Shown here one piece after another: positions 34,571 through 42,905 of a DNA stretch of 64,000 nucleotides; position 1 is the stretch's first letter, and every line of letters starts with the position of its first letter. Made by a program: the position numbers and the translations under genes. The notes beneath the pieces were generated by a model that was not told the DNA's origin, did no database searches, and saw nothing but the letters and a program-made list of their open reading frames with translations. The stretch lies in the NCBI RefSeq assembly GCF_004795015.1, contig NZ_SSBI01000009.1:62001-126000 (forward strand). The letters are read 5' to 3'. Origin of the DNA: Streptomyces sp. A1277. GTDB taxonomy: Bacteria; Actinomycetota; Actinomycetes; Streptomycetales; Streptomycetaceae.

Positions 34571-35815
34571 ATGGTGGGCAGGAGAGCGTTGGGCCGGCGG
34601 TTCGGCTGGCTGTGGGCGGCGTACGCGGCGAGCGCGTACGGGTCCGGGCTGGGGTTCGGGGCGTTGCCCCTGATCGCCGTGCTGGTGCTGCACGCCGGAC
34701 CTGCCGAGGTGTCGGCGCTGTCCGCGGTGGGGCCCGCGGTGGGGACGTTGATCGCGGTGCCGCTCGCGCCGTGGGTGGAGTTCCGGCGCAAGCGCCCGGT
34801 CATGATCGGGATGGACCTGGTGCGGTTCGCGGCCATGGCGTCGATCCCGGTGGCGTACGCCTTCGGCCTGCTGGGGTTCGTGCAGCTGCTGGTGGTGTCG
34901 GCCGTGATCGCCGCGGCGAAGATCGCGTTCGGCGCGGCCAGTGGCGCGTATCTCAAGGCGCTCGTCCGGCCGGACGACCTGCTCGTCGCCAACGCGCGGT
35001 TCGAGTCCACGAACTGGAGTTCCATCGCGGTGGGGCCGCCGCTCGGCGGGGCGGCGATCGGCCTGTTCGGGCCGGTCACCACCGTCGTGGCCGACGCGCT
35101 CGGCTACCTGCTCTCCGCGCTGGGCATCACCGCGATCCGCGGCCGGGAGGAAGCGCCGCGACCGGCCGGCAGGAGCCCGGTCGGGGCGGGCGCGCTGCTC
35201 GGCGGCTGGCGGCACATCATGGGCCACCCCGTTCTGCGGCCGCTCTACCTCAACCAGATGCTCGTCGCCGGTCTGATCATGGCCACCGAGCCGCTGCTGG
35301 CCGTGCTGCTGCTGCGCCAACTCGGCTTCCCGCCCTGGCAGTACGGTCTCGCCTTCGCCGCCCCCTGCCTCGGCGGGCTCATCGGCTCACGGCTGGCCCG
35401 CCGGGTCGTCGCCCGCTTCGGCCGCGACCGGGTCTTCCGGACCGTGGGCACCCTGCGCGCCGTGTGGCTGATCGGCCTGGCCTTCGTCCGGCCCGGCGTC
35501 GTCGGCCTCGTCACCGTGATGGCCGTCGAGCTGGCGATCATCGTCAACATGAGCCTGTACGGACCGGTGCTCTCCACCTACCGGCTCGAACACACCCCCC
35601 AGCATCTCGTCGCCCGCACCCTGACGGCCTGGTCGATCGGGCAGCAGGCGTCCATCGCCGTCCTCACCGCACTCGCCGGGCTGCTCGCCGACGTCACCGG
35701 TCCGCGCACGGCCCTCGCGGTCGCGGGGCTGCTCATCCTGGCCACGCCGCTGCTGCTTCCCCGGCGGGACCCCGCACCGCGGCATGAGCCGGACGTGGCC
35801 CCCAGCCACCCATGA
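34571..35815 (+). CDS. MFS transporter
   Basis: This 414-residue, 12-helix MFS protein has loop motif A-like LAPWVEFRRKRPVM after helix 2 and its repeat LARRVVARFGRDRVFR in the second half. It resembles the EntS/macrolide-efflux group of exporters. I place the start at ATG 34571 because GAGGAG lies 10 nt upstream; TTG 34538 and ATG 34550 are in-frame options. The divergent LysR gene probably regulates it. The cargo is unknown. Confidence 0.88.
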   Translation: MVGRRALGRRFGWLWAAYAASAYGSGLGFGALPLIAVLVLHAGPAEVSALSAVGPAVGTLIAVPLAPWVEFRRKRPVMIGMDLVRFAAMASIPVAYAFGLLGFVQLLVVSAVIAAAKIAFGAASGAYLKALVRPDDLLVANARFESTNWSSIAVGPPLGGAAIGLFGPVTTVVADALGYLLSALGITAIRGREEAPRPAGRSPVGAGALLGGWRHIMGHPVLRPLYLNQMLVAGLIMATEPLLAVLLLRQLGFPPWQYGLAFAAPCLGGLIGSRLARRVVARFGRDRVFRTVGTLRAVWLIGLAFVRPGVVGLVTVMAVELAIIVNMSLYGPVLSTYRLEHTPQHLVARTLTAWSIGQQASIAVLTALAGLLADVTGPRTALAVAGLLILATPLLLPRRDPAPRHEPDVAPSHP

Positions 35816-35842
35816 GGGCTGCTCGCGGGAACCGGGTCGAGG

Positions 35843-36409
35843 TCACAGCAGCCGGTCCACCAGCCCGTCGACGTACTCCGGGGTGAGCGGGCCCATGCCG
35901 AACAGGACGCGGATGTACATCGGGGCCAGGATGTGGTCCAGCACCTCGAACGCGTCGGGTACGTCCTCGCCGCGTTCGCGGGCGCGGTCGAGCACGGACT
36001 GCAGTTGCCGGGTGCGTTCGGCGCGGAGGTCTTCACGGGCCTGCGCGCCCTGTTGACCCTTGCCGGCCAGCGCGACGGCGAGGTGCAGCACCGCCGGACC
36101 GTCGGGTCCGGTGATCTCGCGGGCCACTTGGGCCGCGTACGTGCGCAGGTCGCCGGCCAGGCTCCCGGTGTCGGGCATCGGCGACCGCGCGTTGAGGCGG
36201 GTGAGCGCCACGTCGCTGAGCAGAGCCTCCAGGCCGCCCCACCGGCGGTAGATGCTGCTGTCGGCCACGCCCGCGCGGGCCGCTACCTCGCCGACGGTGA
36301 AGTTGCCGTAGCCGCGCTCGCTGATCAGTTCGGTGACGGCCTGGTGCACCTGCGCGCCGACGCGGGCGCTGCGCCCGCCGGGCCGCCGGGCCCGCTCCTT
36401 CTCGTTCAT
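35843..36409 (-). CDS. TetR-family repressor
   Basis: This 188-residue protein has a TetR HTH (VTELISERGYGNFTVGEVAARAGVADSSIYRRWGGLEALLSDV) and a ligand domain of the TetR_C-type (ILAPMYIRVLFGM). It is divergent from a 14-helix exporter across a gap with two operators sharing AACGCA/TGCGTT half-sites, so it should repress both genes and release on binding an exported drug. Confidence 0.92.
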   Translation of the reverse strand: MNEKERARRPGGRSARVGAQVHQAVTELISERGYGNFTVGEVAARAGVADSSIYRRWGGLEALLSDVALTRLNARSPMPDTGSLAGDLRTYAAQVAREITGPDGPAVLHLAVALAGKGQQGAQAREDLRAERTRQLQSVLDRARERGEDVPDAFEVLDHILAPMYIRVLFGMGPLTPEYVDGLVDRLL

Positions 36410-36419
36410 CCCACCACCT

Positions 36420-36492
36420 TAACGCAGTAACTACTTGCGTTTACGAGGCACCCCGTCTTAGAGTCACCTAACGCAGTCGAGGGCTGCGTTAG
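36420..36492. promoter_or_regulatory. Two TetR operators
   Basis: Operator 1 has AACGCA (36421-36426) and TGCGTT (36436-36441) around GTAACTACT. Operator 2 has CTAACGCAG (36468-36476) and CTGCGTTAG (36484-36492) around TCGAGGG. They share the core half-site and lie in the divergent gap. Confidence 0.75.
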
Positions 36493-36540
36493 GGTGCCCG
36501 GGTGTCCGCCGGGCGCGACCATCGATCGAGAGGAATCCCC

Positions 36541-38013
36541 ATGGCGGCTCCGCCTGCGGCCGTAGGCAGTCGTTCACCCCGGGCCGTGCTGCTCACGGTG
36601 ACCTGCGCGGGCCAGTTCATGGTCCTGCTCGACAACACGATCGTCGGAGCGGCGCTGCCCGACATGCAGCACCGGCTGCACACCCAGCTGACCGGCCTGC
36701 AATGGATCGTCGACGCGTACGTACTGCTGGTCGCGATGCTGCTGCTGTCCGGCGGTGTCTTCGCCGACCGGTTCGGGCGCAAGCGCGTGTACCTGACCGG
36801 CGTGGCGGTGTTCACCGCCGCGTCCGTGCTGTGCAGCCTCGCGCCCTCGCTCGGCTGGCTGGTCACCGGCCGGGTGCTGCAGGGCATCGGGGCCGCGGCG
36901 CTGAGCCCTGCCTCGCTCGCCCTGCTCGCCGCCGCCCACCCCGTGCCGCAGGAACGCGTCAAGGCGATCGGGCTGTGGGCCGGACTCAGCGGAATCGGCC
37001 TGGCCGCAGGTCCCGTGGCCGGCGGCGCGCTGACGGACGCCTTCGGCTGGCCCGCCATCTTCCTGGTCAATCTGCCCATCGGCGTGGCCCTCCTGCTGGC
37101 CGGTCTGCGCAGCCTTGAGGAGACCCGCAATCCGGACGCCCCCGCGATCGACGTCCCGGGGACGGTACTTTCCGTTCTGGGGGTGGGGACGCTGACGTAC
37201 GGGCTGATCGAGGGTGGTGCCCGCGGCTGGACGTCGCCGCTGATCCTGGGCGGCTTCGCCGCCGGGATGATCCTCCTCGCCGCCTTCGTCGCCGTCGAAG
37301 CGCGCCGCTCCGCTCCGATGCTGCCGCTGCGGCTGTTCGGGCAGCGCCTGTTCACCGTCTCCAACACCGCCATGGTCGTGGTCGGGTTCGCGCTCATGGG
37401 CTCGTCGTTCTTCTTCTCCCAGTTCTTCGTGTACGTCCAGGGCAGCTCGATCCTGCGCGCCGGCCTCCAGACCCTGCCGATGTCCCTCGCCATGGTGGTC
37501 GTCAGCCCGTACGCGGGCCGACTCGCCGCCCGGTACGGCTTCCGCATCGTCGTCACCACCGGCCTGGCCCTGGCCGGCCTGGGACTGCTGGCGCTCGGCC
37601 TGGTGCACGCCGACACCGGTTACGGGAACGTGTGGTGGCGGCTGGGAGTCGTCGGCACCGGCTTCGCCCTGACCATGTCCCCACTGACGGGAGCCGCCAT
37701 CCAAGCAGTCAGCCCGCAGGAAGGCGGCCTCGCCTCAGGCATCAGCAGCACCACCCGGCAGATCGGCGCGGTACTCGGTGTGGCGGTGCTCGGAGCCGTC
37801 GTCCGCACCCGGCAATCCGGCGGCGCCTCCTTCGAGACCGGCCTCAACAGCGCCTTCGTCGCGGCCGGCGCCATCACCCTGGCCACCGCCGTGTTCACCG
37901 GCCTGTGGCTGGCGAGGTCCACGCCCGCGGACCTTTCCCCGGCCCCGCGACGTTCCACCGGTCCGGACGCGGTCACCACCCCGGACGAGGCGTCCGCGAA
38001 CAGCCTGCCCTAG
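36541..38013 (+). CDS. DHA2-type (14-helix) MFS drug exporter
   Basis: This 490-residue EmrB/QacA-type proton antiporter has motif D LLDNTIVGAALPDM in helix 1, motif A GVFADRFGRKRVYL in loop 2-3 and motif C-like LSGIGLAAGPVAGGALTDAFGW in helix 5. ATG 36541 has GAGAGGAA 6 nt upstream. It is divergent from the TetR gene and close behind a perfect operator, so inducible drug efflux is very likely. Confidence 0.92.
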   Translation: MAAPPAAVGSRSPRAVLLTVTCAGQFMVLLDNTIVGAALPDMQHRLHTQLTGLQWIVDAYVLLVAMLLLSGGVFADRFGRKRVYLTGVAVFTAASVLCSLAPSLGWLVTGRVLQGIGAAALSPASLALLAAAHPVPQERVKAIGLWAGLSGIGLAAGPVAGGALTDAFGWPAIFLVNLPIGVALLLAGLRSLEETRNPDAPAIDVPGTVLSVLGVGTLTYGLIEGGARGWTSPLILGGFAAGMILLAAFVAVEARRSAPMLPLRLFGQRLFTVSNTAMVVVGFALMGSSFFFSQFFVYVQGSSILRAGLQTLPMSLAMVVVSPYAGRLAARYGFRIVVTTGLALAGLGLLALGLVHADTGYGNVWWRLGVVGTGFALTMSPLTGAAIQAVSPQEGGLASGISSTTRQIGAVLGVAVLGAVVRTRQSGGASFETGLNSAFVAAGAITLATAVFTGLWLARSTPADLSPAPRRSTGPDAVTTPDEASANSLP

Positions 38014-38102
38014 ACCATGCCCCTCCCCCGACCGGCTTCCGGCGCCTGCCGGCCCAGCGCATGACGCCGCATCCGGTCCTGCTCCCAGCGAAGGGACGCA
38101 CC

Positions 38103-38298
38103 TTGTCGCCTGATCCGGCCACCGTCCACCCGGCCCGGCCGATCCGGCAGCGCTTCGACGACGCCGGCGTCGAACGGCTGCTGCGCGCCGTGTGGTCGGA
38201 CTGGCCCGCCGACCTGGTCACCGAGCACACCCGCACCGGGCCCCGGCGCCGGGCCGGCGGCAGCCGTGCGGTCCGCGGGGCACTCGTGAGCCGGCACC
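38103..38298 (+). pseudogene. Possible 5' fragment of an unidentified gene
   Basis: TTG 38103 follows AAGGGA and opens a frame with good codon bias for about 60 residues (PIRQRFDDAGVERLLRAVWSDWPADLV). It then becomes Arg/Gly-rich where it runs into the convergent TetR gene. I do not recognise it, and it may be the surviving start of a deleted gene. Confidence 0.3.
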
Positions 38299-38952
38299 TC
38301 AGGGGATCTGGGCCTCGATGCGGGCCAGATGGGCGGCCAGGATTTCTTCGAACGCGGTGCGGCGGTCCGCTCCGAGCGGGCGGACGTCGCGGGCGAAGTG
38401 GGCCAGGGCGGGGAAGCGTTCGGGGTCGGCGCCGAGCACCGCGACGCGGAACTGCTCCATGCCCTCTTCGTACTCCTTGGGGGTGATGGTGCCGATACCG
38501 CCCTCGGAGGCGAGCAGGGCGGCGAGGAGGACCACGAGGCGGTGGTAGCGCACCGGGACCTCCTCGTCGGGCAGGCCGGATGAGCGCAGGGCCTGCAGCA
38601 CCTCCTCCATGACCAACCGGGCCCCGGTGCCGCCGGACGCGTAGCGCCCCCATACGGCGGCGAGTTGGGGCTGATCGCCGAATGTTTCGCGCAGGCGCAG
38701 GGCCAGGGCCATGACGCGCTGCTTCCAGTCGCCCTCGGGGCGGTAACCGTCCATGGCGGCCAGCAGGATGCGGTCGGCAACCGCGCGCAGCAGTTCGGTC
38801 TTGTTGCGGAAGTGCCGGTAGAGGCTGGAGGAGTCGGTCCCGAGCGCTGCGGCGAGCTTGCGCACGCTGAACGCCTCGGCGTCGCTCGCGCGCAGCAGTT
38901 CCGCCGCCGATTCCAGGATCTCCTCCGTCGACCATCGCCTTCGGCCAGTCAT
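38299..38952 (-). CDS. TetR-family repressor of the adjacent esterase
   Basis: This 217-residue protein has an HTH at 10-55 (TEEILESAAELLRASDAEAFSVRKLAAALGTDSSSLYRHFRNK) and a C-terminal TetR_C domain. I start at ATG 38952, just before the HTH; the longer frame to 39030 translates the upstream tandem repeats. It is divergent from the alpha/beta hydrolase gene, with an operator placed in that gene's promoter. Confidence 0.9.
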   Translation of the reverse strand: MTGRRRWSTEEILESAAELLRASDAEAFSVRKLAAALGTDSSSLYRHFRNKTELLRAVADRILLAAMDGYRPEGDWKQRVMALALRLRETFGDQPQLAAVWGRYASGGTGARLVMEEVLQALRSSGLPDEEVPVRYHRLVVLLAALLASEGGIGTITPKEYEEGMEQFRVAVLGADPERFPALAHFARDVRPLGADRRTAFEEILAAHLARIEAQIP

Positions 38953-38978
38953 CTCGTCCCTCTCATCCGGACTCACCC

Positions 38979-39038
38979 TAACCCATGCGCCTACCTGCGC
39001 ACTTACCCATGCGCCTACCCATGCGCCCATCTATGCGC
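38979..39038. repeat. 12-bp imperfect tandem repeat (TACCCATGCGCC)
   Basis: Four to five copies related to TACCCATGCGCC lie between the TetR start and its operator. Each copy carries the TGCGC core, so they may be extra weak binding sites. Confidence 0.7.
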
Positions 39039-39066
39039 TTGATGATGCACGCACCGCGTGCATAAT
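39039..39066 (+). promoter_or_regulatory. Promoter with embedded TetR operator
   Basis: TTGATG (39039-39044) and CATAAT (39061-39066) are spaced 16 bp. The perfect inverted repeat ATGCACGC-ACC-GCGTGCAT (39045-39063) fills the spacer, so a bound repressor would block RNA polymerase directly. Confidence 0.75.
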
Positions 39067-39130
39067 GAGGGCAATGGGCTGTCCGGTCACACGACACACC
39101 CGGTATGCGACCGGGAGGGGAGAGGGAGAC

Positions 39131-40099
39131 ATGAGCGAGGCCACTACCACGGCACGACCGCCGGAGCCGGATTTCTCGGCGGTCACGACCGAGGAACTGC
39201 TCGCCTACCGCGACGCGGAGAACCGCTTCCGGGCCTCCGGCGCGGCGCGGGCGGTCCTGGGAGAGCCGGACACCGGCGCCGCGATCGTCTGGCAGAAGGT
39301 CGCACTGCCCGGCCGCGACCTACCGGTCCGGGTCTACCGGCCGGCCCCGGCGGGAGACGACGGCACCGAGGAGGCCCGAACAGACCCGCTGCCGCTCGTG
39401 GTCCATGTCCACGGAGGCAGCTTCGTGGGCACGGCGGTGCAGTGCGACTGGACCAGCAGCCACCTCGCCGCGCGGCTGCCCGCCCTCGTCGTCTCCGTCG
39501 AGCACCGCCTGCTCGCTCCCGGCAACCCGCTGTCGGACGCCGCCGACGACGGCTGGGACGTGCTCCGGCACGTGGTGGGGCACGCCGAGCAATGGGGCGT
39601 CGACCCTGCGCGTACAGCCGTCTTCGGCGAGAGCTGCGGCGCGCTGATCAGCGCGCTGACCGCCATCCGGGCCCGGGAGGCCGGTCCGGAGCTCAGGGCG
39701 CAGGTGCTGGTCAACCCGGCTGTGGACGTGACCGGGACGATGTTCGACTACCCCTCGGTGGCCGAGTACGCGTACAACCCGACCCGGGCCCTGCCGCAGC
39801 TGGAGCTCTTCCAGCGGCTCGCCGTCCCGCCGGGTGCCGACGCCCGCGCGGTCTCGCCGCTGTACGCCGACGACCTGAGCGGGCTCGCCCCGGCGCTCGT
39901 GGTGGTGCCCACCCGGGACGCGGCAGCCGACCACGGCCGCCGCTACGCCGAGCGGCTGCGCGAGGCGGGGACCACGGTGCGGCTCTCCGAATACCCGGGA
40001 GCACCGCACGCGTTCCTCACCCTGCCCGGCATCGAACCGCAGGCCCATGCCGCTCGGGCGGAGATCCTCGCCTTCCTCCAAGCGGCCCTGGCGAAGTGA
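39131..40099 (+). CDS. Alpha/beta hydrolase (hormone-sensitive lipase type esterase)
   Basis: This 322-residue esterase has the oxyanion motif HVHGGSFVG near 87-95, the nucleophile elbow FGESCGAL near 159-166, and His in APHAFLTLPG near 297. A Cys follows the Ser, which is uncommon. ATG 39131 is preceded by a long purine-rich GGGAGGGGAGAGGGAG. It is induced through the divergent TetR gene. It probably hydrolyses small acyl or aryl esters in the cytoplasm. Confidence 0.88.
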   Translation: MSEATTTARPPEPDFSAVTTEELLAYRDAENRFRASGAARAVLGEPDTGAAIVWQKVALPGRDLPVRVYRPAPAGDDGTEEARTDPLPLVVHVHGGSFVGTAVQCDWTSSHLAARLPALVVSVEHRLLAPGNPLSDAADDGWDVLRHVVGHAEQWGVDPARTAVFGESCGALISALTAIRAREAGPELRAQVLVNPAVDVTGTMFDYPSVAEYAYNPTRALPQLELFQRLAVPPGADARAVSPLYADDLSGLAPALVVVPTRDAAADHGRRYAERLREAGTTVRLSEYPGAPHAFLTLPGIEPQAHAARAEILAFLQAALAK

Positions 40100-40181
40100 C
40101 GGCGGAACCGATGCCCCCGTCCTCGGACCCGACGGCCCAGCGGTCTCCCGGCTCGGGAAATGACGAGAGAAGCACACCCTG

Positions 40182-40631
40182 ATGAGGCAACCGCTCCCCA
40201 CACGAGGGCCACTCGCAGCGATGTACGTGGGCCTTGCCCTCACCGTCCTCGCGACGATCGCCCCGTACGCCGACCGCTTCACCACCCATCTGCTGGCCGA
40301 CCACGTCCGCGCCGGCTATCCCGACTACTCCCAGGCGCAGATCGACTCGGCCGTCACCACCTACCTGGTCGTGTCGTCCGTCATCGGGGCGCTCGGCGTC
40401 CTTGCCTGGCTCACGACGGCCTGGGCCGTCAAGACGGGCAGGCGGTGGGCCCCCTCCGCCGCCACCGCGATGTTCGTGCTCGGCGCCGGTGCCGGACTGA
40501 CCGGGTTGCTGATCAAGGACACCTCCGGCGCGACCGGACTGCCGCCGGAGCTGGGCTGGGCCGGCATGGCTCCCTGTCTGGCGGGCGTTTCGGCGGTCGC
40601 CTTGCTGTGGAGGAGAAGGCGACCGGCGTGA
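40182..40631 (+). CDS. Small four-helix membrane protein
   Basis: This 149-residue protein has helices at about 10-30 (LAAMYVGLALTVLATIA), 60-80, 93-115 and 122-142. A conserved-looking outside loop RFTTHLLADHVRAGYPDYSQAQIDSA follows helix 1. I do not know the family; similar unnamed proteins are frequent in Actinobacteria. It lies 82 bp after the esterase on the same strand and may share its promoter. Confidence 0.7.
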   Translation: MRQPLPTRGPLAAMYVGLALTVLATIAPYADRFTTHLLADHVRAGYPDYSQAQIDSAVTTYLVVSSVIGALGVLAWLTTAWAVKTGRRWAPSAATAMFVLGAGAGLTGLLIKDTSGATGLPPELGWAGMAPCLAGVSAVALLWRRRRPA

Positions 40632-40699
40632 CGACGGCTCCGTTCGGGCCGAACGGAGCGAACGGCGTGTGCCCTGACCGCGTCCGGGCGGCCGCGCCG

Positions 40700-40860
40700 G
40701 CTGTACTCAGTCGCGGTTCGCCGGGCTCCGCGAGGAGTTGCCGGGTGGCCTCGATGCCGTTGAGGCGGGGCATCCGCACGTCCATCTGGACGACGTCCGG
40801 CCGCAGCTGCCGCGCCCGCCGGACCGCCTCGACACCGTCGCCCGCCTCCCCGGCCACCTC
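40700..40860 (-). pseudogene. Response-regulator receiver fragment
   Basis: The minus strand reads EVAGEAGDGVEAVRRARQLR then VVQMDVRMPRLNGIEATRQL. This is the middle of a NarL-type receiver domain with its phospho-Asp. The first 30 residues and the HTH are missing, so it cannot function. Confidence 0.8.
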
Positions 40861-40967
40861 AGGCCGCCGAATGGATCGCCGGGCTGAAGAAGGCGGCCGA
40901 GGGGGAGGGGCCGGCTCCGTCCGGCACGACCGGCGGGGCCGAGGACCTGACCTGCGGCACGCCCTAA
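40861..40967 (+). pseudogene. C-terminal tail of an unidentified gene
   Basis: The plus frame AAEWIAGLKKAAEGEGPAPSG ends in TAA at 40965-40967. It abuts the receiver fragment without any start codon, so it looks like the end of a deleted gene. Confidence 0.4.
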
Positions 40968-42022
40968 TACCAGGGCCGGGCGTCGGGCGTGGGCAGCGGG
41001 CGCAGTCCCGTCCAGCGTGCGAGCAGGCGGTCGGCCAGGGCGGAGCTGAGGCGGCCCAGGGCGTGGAGGTGGTCGTGGTCGCGGGTCATGCCGGCGACCA
41101 CGCCCAGGCGGTGGACGAGTCGCTCGCGGGCGGAGACGTAGCCCCACTCGAAGTCCTCGACGGGCACCCGGGCGAGCTGGTCGGCCGTTCCGCGGTGGGC
41201 CCGCTCGACCAGGGCGTCGCCCTGGATCAGCCAGCCCGCGCACGCGTCCGCGAGGTCACCCGGCACGTCCTTCCCGGTGAGGCCGCGCCAGGTGCTCCGG
41301 TAGACGTCCTCGACCTCGGCGAGCGGGGCCGCGGTGACCGACATGGCGCACCAGCAGGTGGGGAAACCTATGCGGAAGTAGGCGAGTTCGAGCAGTCCGT
41401 TGCCGAGCGAGGCCCGCTCGAAGTCGACGAAGCGGACGCCCTCGGCGGTGCGCAGATCGTTGCCGGGGCAGGGGTCGCCGTGCAGCAGCGCGTGGTGGCC
41501 GGTGGGGTCCAGCCGCTCCAGGAGACCGGCGAGTTCGTCCGGAACGATGGACGGTACGGGCACGTCGAGCGCCCGGGCCAGGGTGAGGAAGGACTCCGCG
41601 TCGGTGGCCGTGGGCCCCGACCAGGCCGGGAGCGCGCCGGCGTCGGCGGGTCCGGTCAGGGCGTGCAGGCGGGCGAGCGACTCGGCGTACCCCGGCATCC
41701 AGTCGGCCGTCCTGCCGAGGTCGTCCACGTACTCGAGGACCATCACCCGCGAGGACGGGTCCGTGGCGAGCACCGCGGGGGCCACGGCGGGCCCGGAGGT
41801 CCGGCCCGCCAGGCGCAGCCCGGCGAGCTCCCGCGCGAAGCGCGTGTCCGCGTCCGCGCCCGCGTCCCCGTCGTCGGTGATCTGCTTGACGATCACCGGC
41901 GGCCGGCCGGCCGGCCGCACCCGCCACACCCGTGACCGCGGACTGCTGTCGAGCAGTTCGGCCTGTTCGGGGGTGCCCACGACGGAGAGCAGGGCATCGT
42001 TCAACGGAACAAGGTTCAGCAT
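40964..42022 (-). CDS. Aminoglycoside phosphotransferase-family kinase-like protein
   Basis: This 352-residue protein has the APH fold: VIVKQITDD lysine near 46, catalytic HGDPCPGN near 183 (Asp as base) and the metal-binding VDFERAS near 196, in place of DFG. These enzymes phosphorylate antibiotics, choline or unknown small molecules. No signal peptide is seen. The stop lies 4 bp inside the relic at 40861-40967. It may be a resistance gene, but the family is too broad to name the substrate. Confidence 0.85.
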   Translation of the reverse strand: MLNLVPLNDALLSVVGTPEQAELLDSSPRSRVWRVRPAGRPPVIVKQITDDGDAGADADTRFARELAGLRLAGRTSGPAVAPAVLATDPSSRVMVLEYVDDLGRTADWMPGYAESLARLHALTGPADAGALPAWSGPTATDAESFLTLARALDVPVPSIVPDELAGLLERLDPTGHHALLHGDPCPGNDLRTAEGVRFVDFERASLGNGLLELAYFRIGFPTCWCAMSVTAAPLAEVEDVYRSTWRGLTGKDVPGDLADACAGWLIQGDALVERAHRGTADQLARVPVEDFEWGYVSARERLVHRLGVVAGMTRDHDHLHALGRLSSALADRLLARWTGLRPLPTPDARPWY

Positions 42023-42050
42023 GCCGATGAGCGTAGCCGCGGGCTTCGCC

Positions 42051-42075
42051 GGAGCCCCTGCCCTTTTCGGGCTCC
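42051..42075 (-). terminator. Hairpin between the CGNR and APH-like genes
   Basis: GGAGCCC and GGGCTCC pair around an 11-nt loop containing CCCTTTTC. It lies downstream of the CGNR stop on the minus strand. Confidence 0.5.
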
Positions 42076-42116
42076 CCGGGTTTCAGGCGCCCCTATCGAT
42101 CAGGCCCCCCGAGCGA

Positions 42117-42734
42117 TCAGGACAAGGTGGGCCCGCCGTCGGCTGCCGTTCGCCGGCGGTTGTAGTGGCGGGCCGCTCGGGCGCGGTTCCCGCAGGACGG
42201 CTTGCACCACTCCTGCCGGCCGTGGCTCTTGACGAAGTAGCGCACGCAGCGCGGCGCGGTACAGGATCGCAGCCGCGTGCTCTGCGGACCGCTGAGGAAG
42301 TCGATGGCCGCTCGGGCCAGGGCCGCGAGAAGTCGAACGTACGGATCCTTTTCGGCGGACAGCAGCCGGGCGGCAGGGGCTCCGCCGACCGGCCAGTCCA
42401 GCTGCGGGGCGACCGGTTCCCGCGCGGCAGCCGCGTTGAGGCGGTCCATCGCCTGGTCGGCGGTCATCAGGCGATGGGCGTCCGCCGGGCTGGGGGGAGC
42501 GGGACTGACCAACCGGGCGAACAGGGCTCGGACCGCCTGCCGGAGCTCGATGATCCCGAGCCGGAGGTCTTCGTCTGCCGCGAGTCCTCCGGCCGGAATG
42601 CGGCCGGCCAGCAGATGCCCCTGCTTCCGGATCCAGTCCGTCGTTCCCTGGACCGTGGCGAGGTCGTCGGCGACGCCACCCTCTCCGTCGTGGCGAACCG
42701 TGCTCGCCAGTTCCAATGGCAGCCATTGCTCCAC
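42117..42734 (-). CDS. ABATE/CGNR zinc-finger regulator
   Basis: This 205-residue protein has an N-terminal ABATE domain (stress-linked helical domain, residues 1-150) and a C-terminal CGNR zinc finger: CTAPRCVRYFV...WCKPSCGNRARAARHYNRRR holds the four cysteines. GTG 42734 has GGGAAGGGGA upstream. It is divergent from the phosphodiesterase gene and next to a perfect inverted repeat, so it is likely a repressor or activator of both. Confidence 0.88.
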   Translation of the reverse strand: MEQWLPLELASTVRHDGEGGVADDLATVQGTTDWIRKQGHLLAGRIPAGGLAADEDLRLGIIELRQAVRALFARLVSPAPPSPADAHRLMTADQAMDRLNAAAAREPVAPQLDWPVGGAPAARLLSAEKDPYVRLLAALARAAIDFLSGPQSTRLRSCTAPRCVRYFVKSHGRQEWCKPSCGNRARAARHYNRRRTAADGGPTLS

Positions 42735-42804
42735 CAGGCATCCCCTTCCCGCTCGGTGTCAGGTCGTCAGCCACTTGATCACATCCTGCGCACACCCTAA
42801 GGTC

Positions 42805-42834
42805 TCTAACGGCAAATCAAAAACTTCCGTTAGA
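42805..42834. promoter_or_regulatory. Inverted repeat in the CGNR/phosphodiesterase gap
   Basis: TCTAACGG (42805-42812) and CCGTTAGA (42827-42834) are perfectly inverted around a 14-nt AT-rich spacer, in the divergent gap. It is a candidate CGNR-protein operator. Confidence 0.65.
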
Positions 42835-42905
42835 AGCCGGTGTGGTGGAGACGCCCTGCCGGCGCAGGAGGGCGGCCGAGCCCGCCCATAGGAGGAGACC
42901 GCGGA

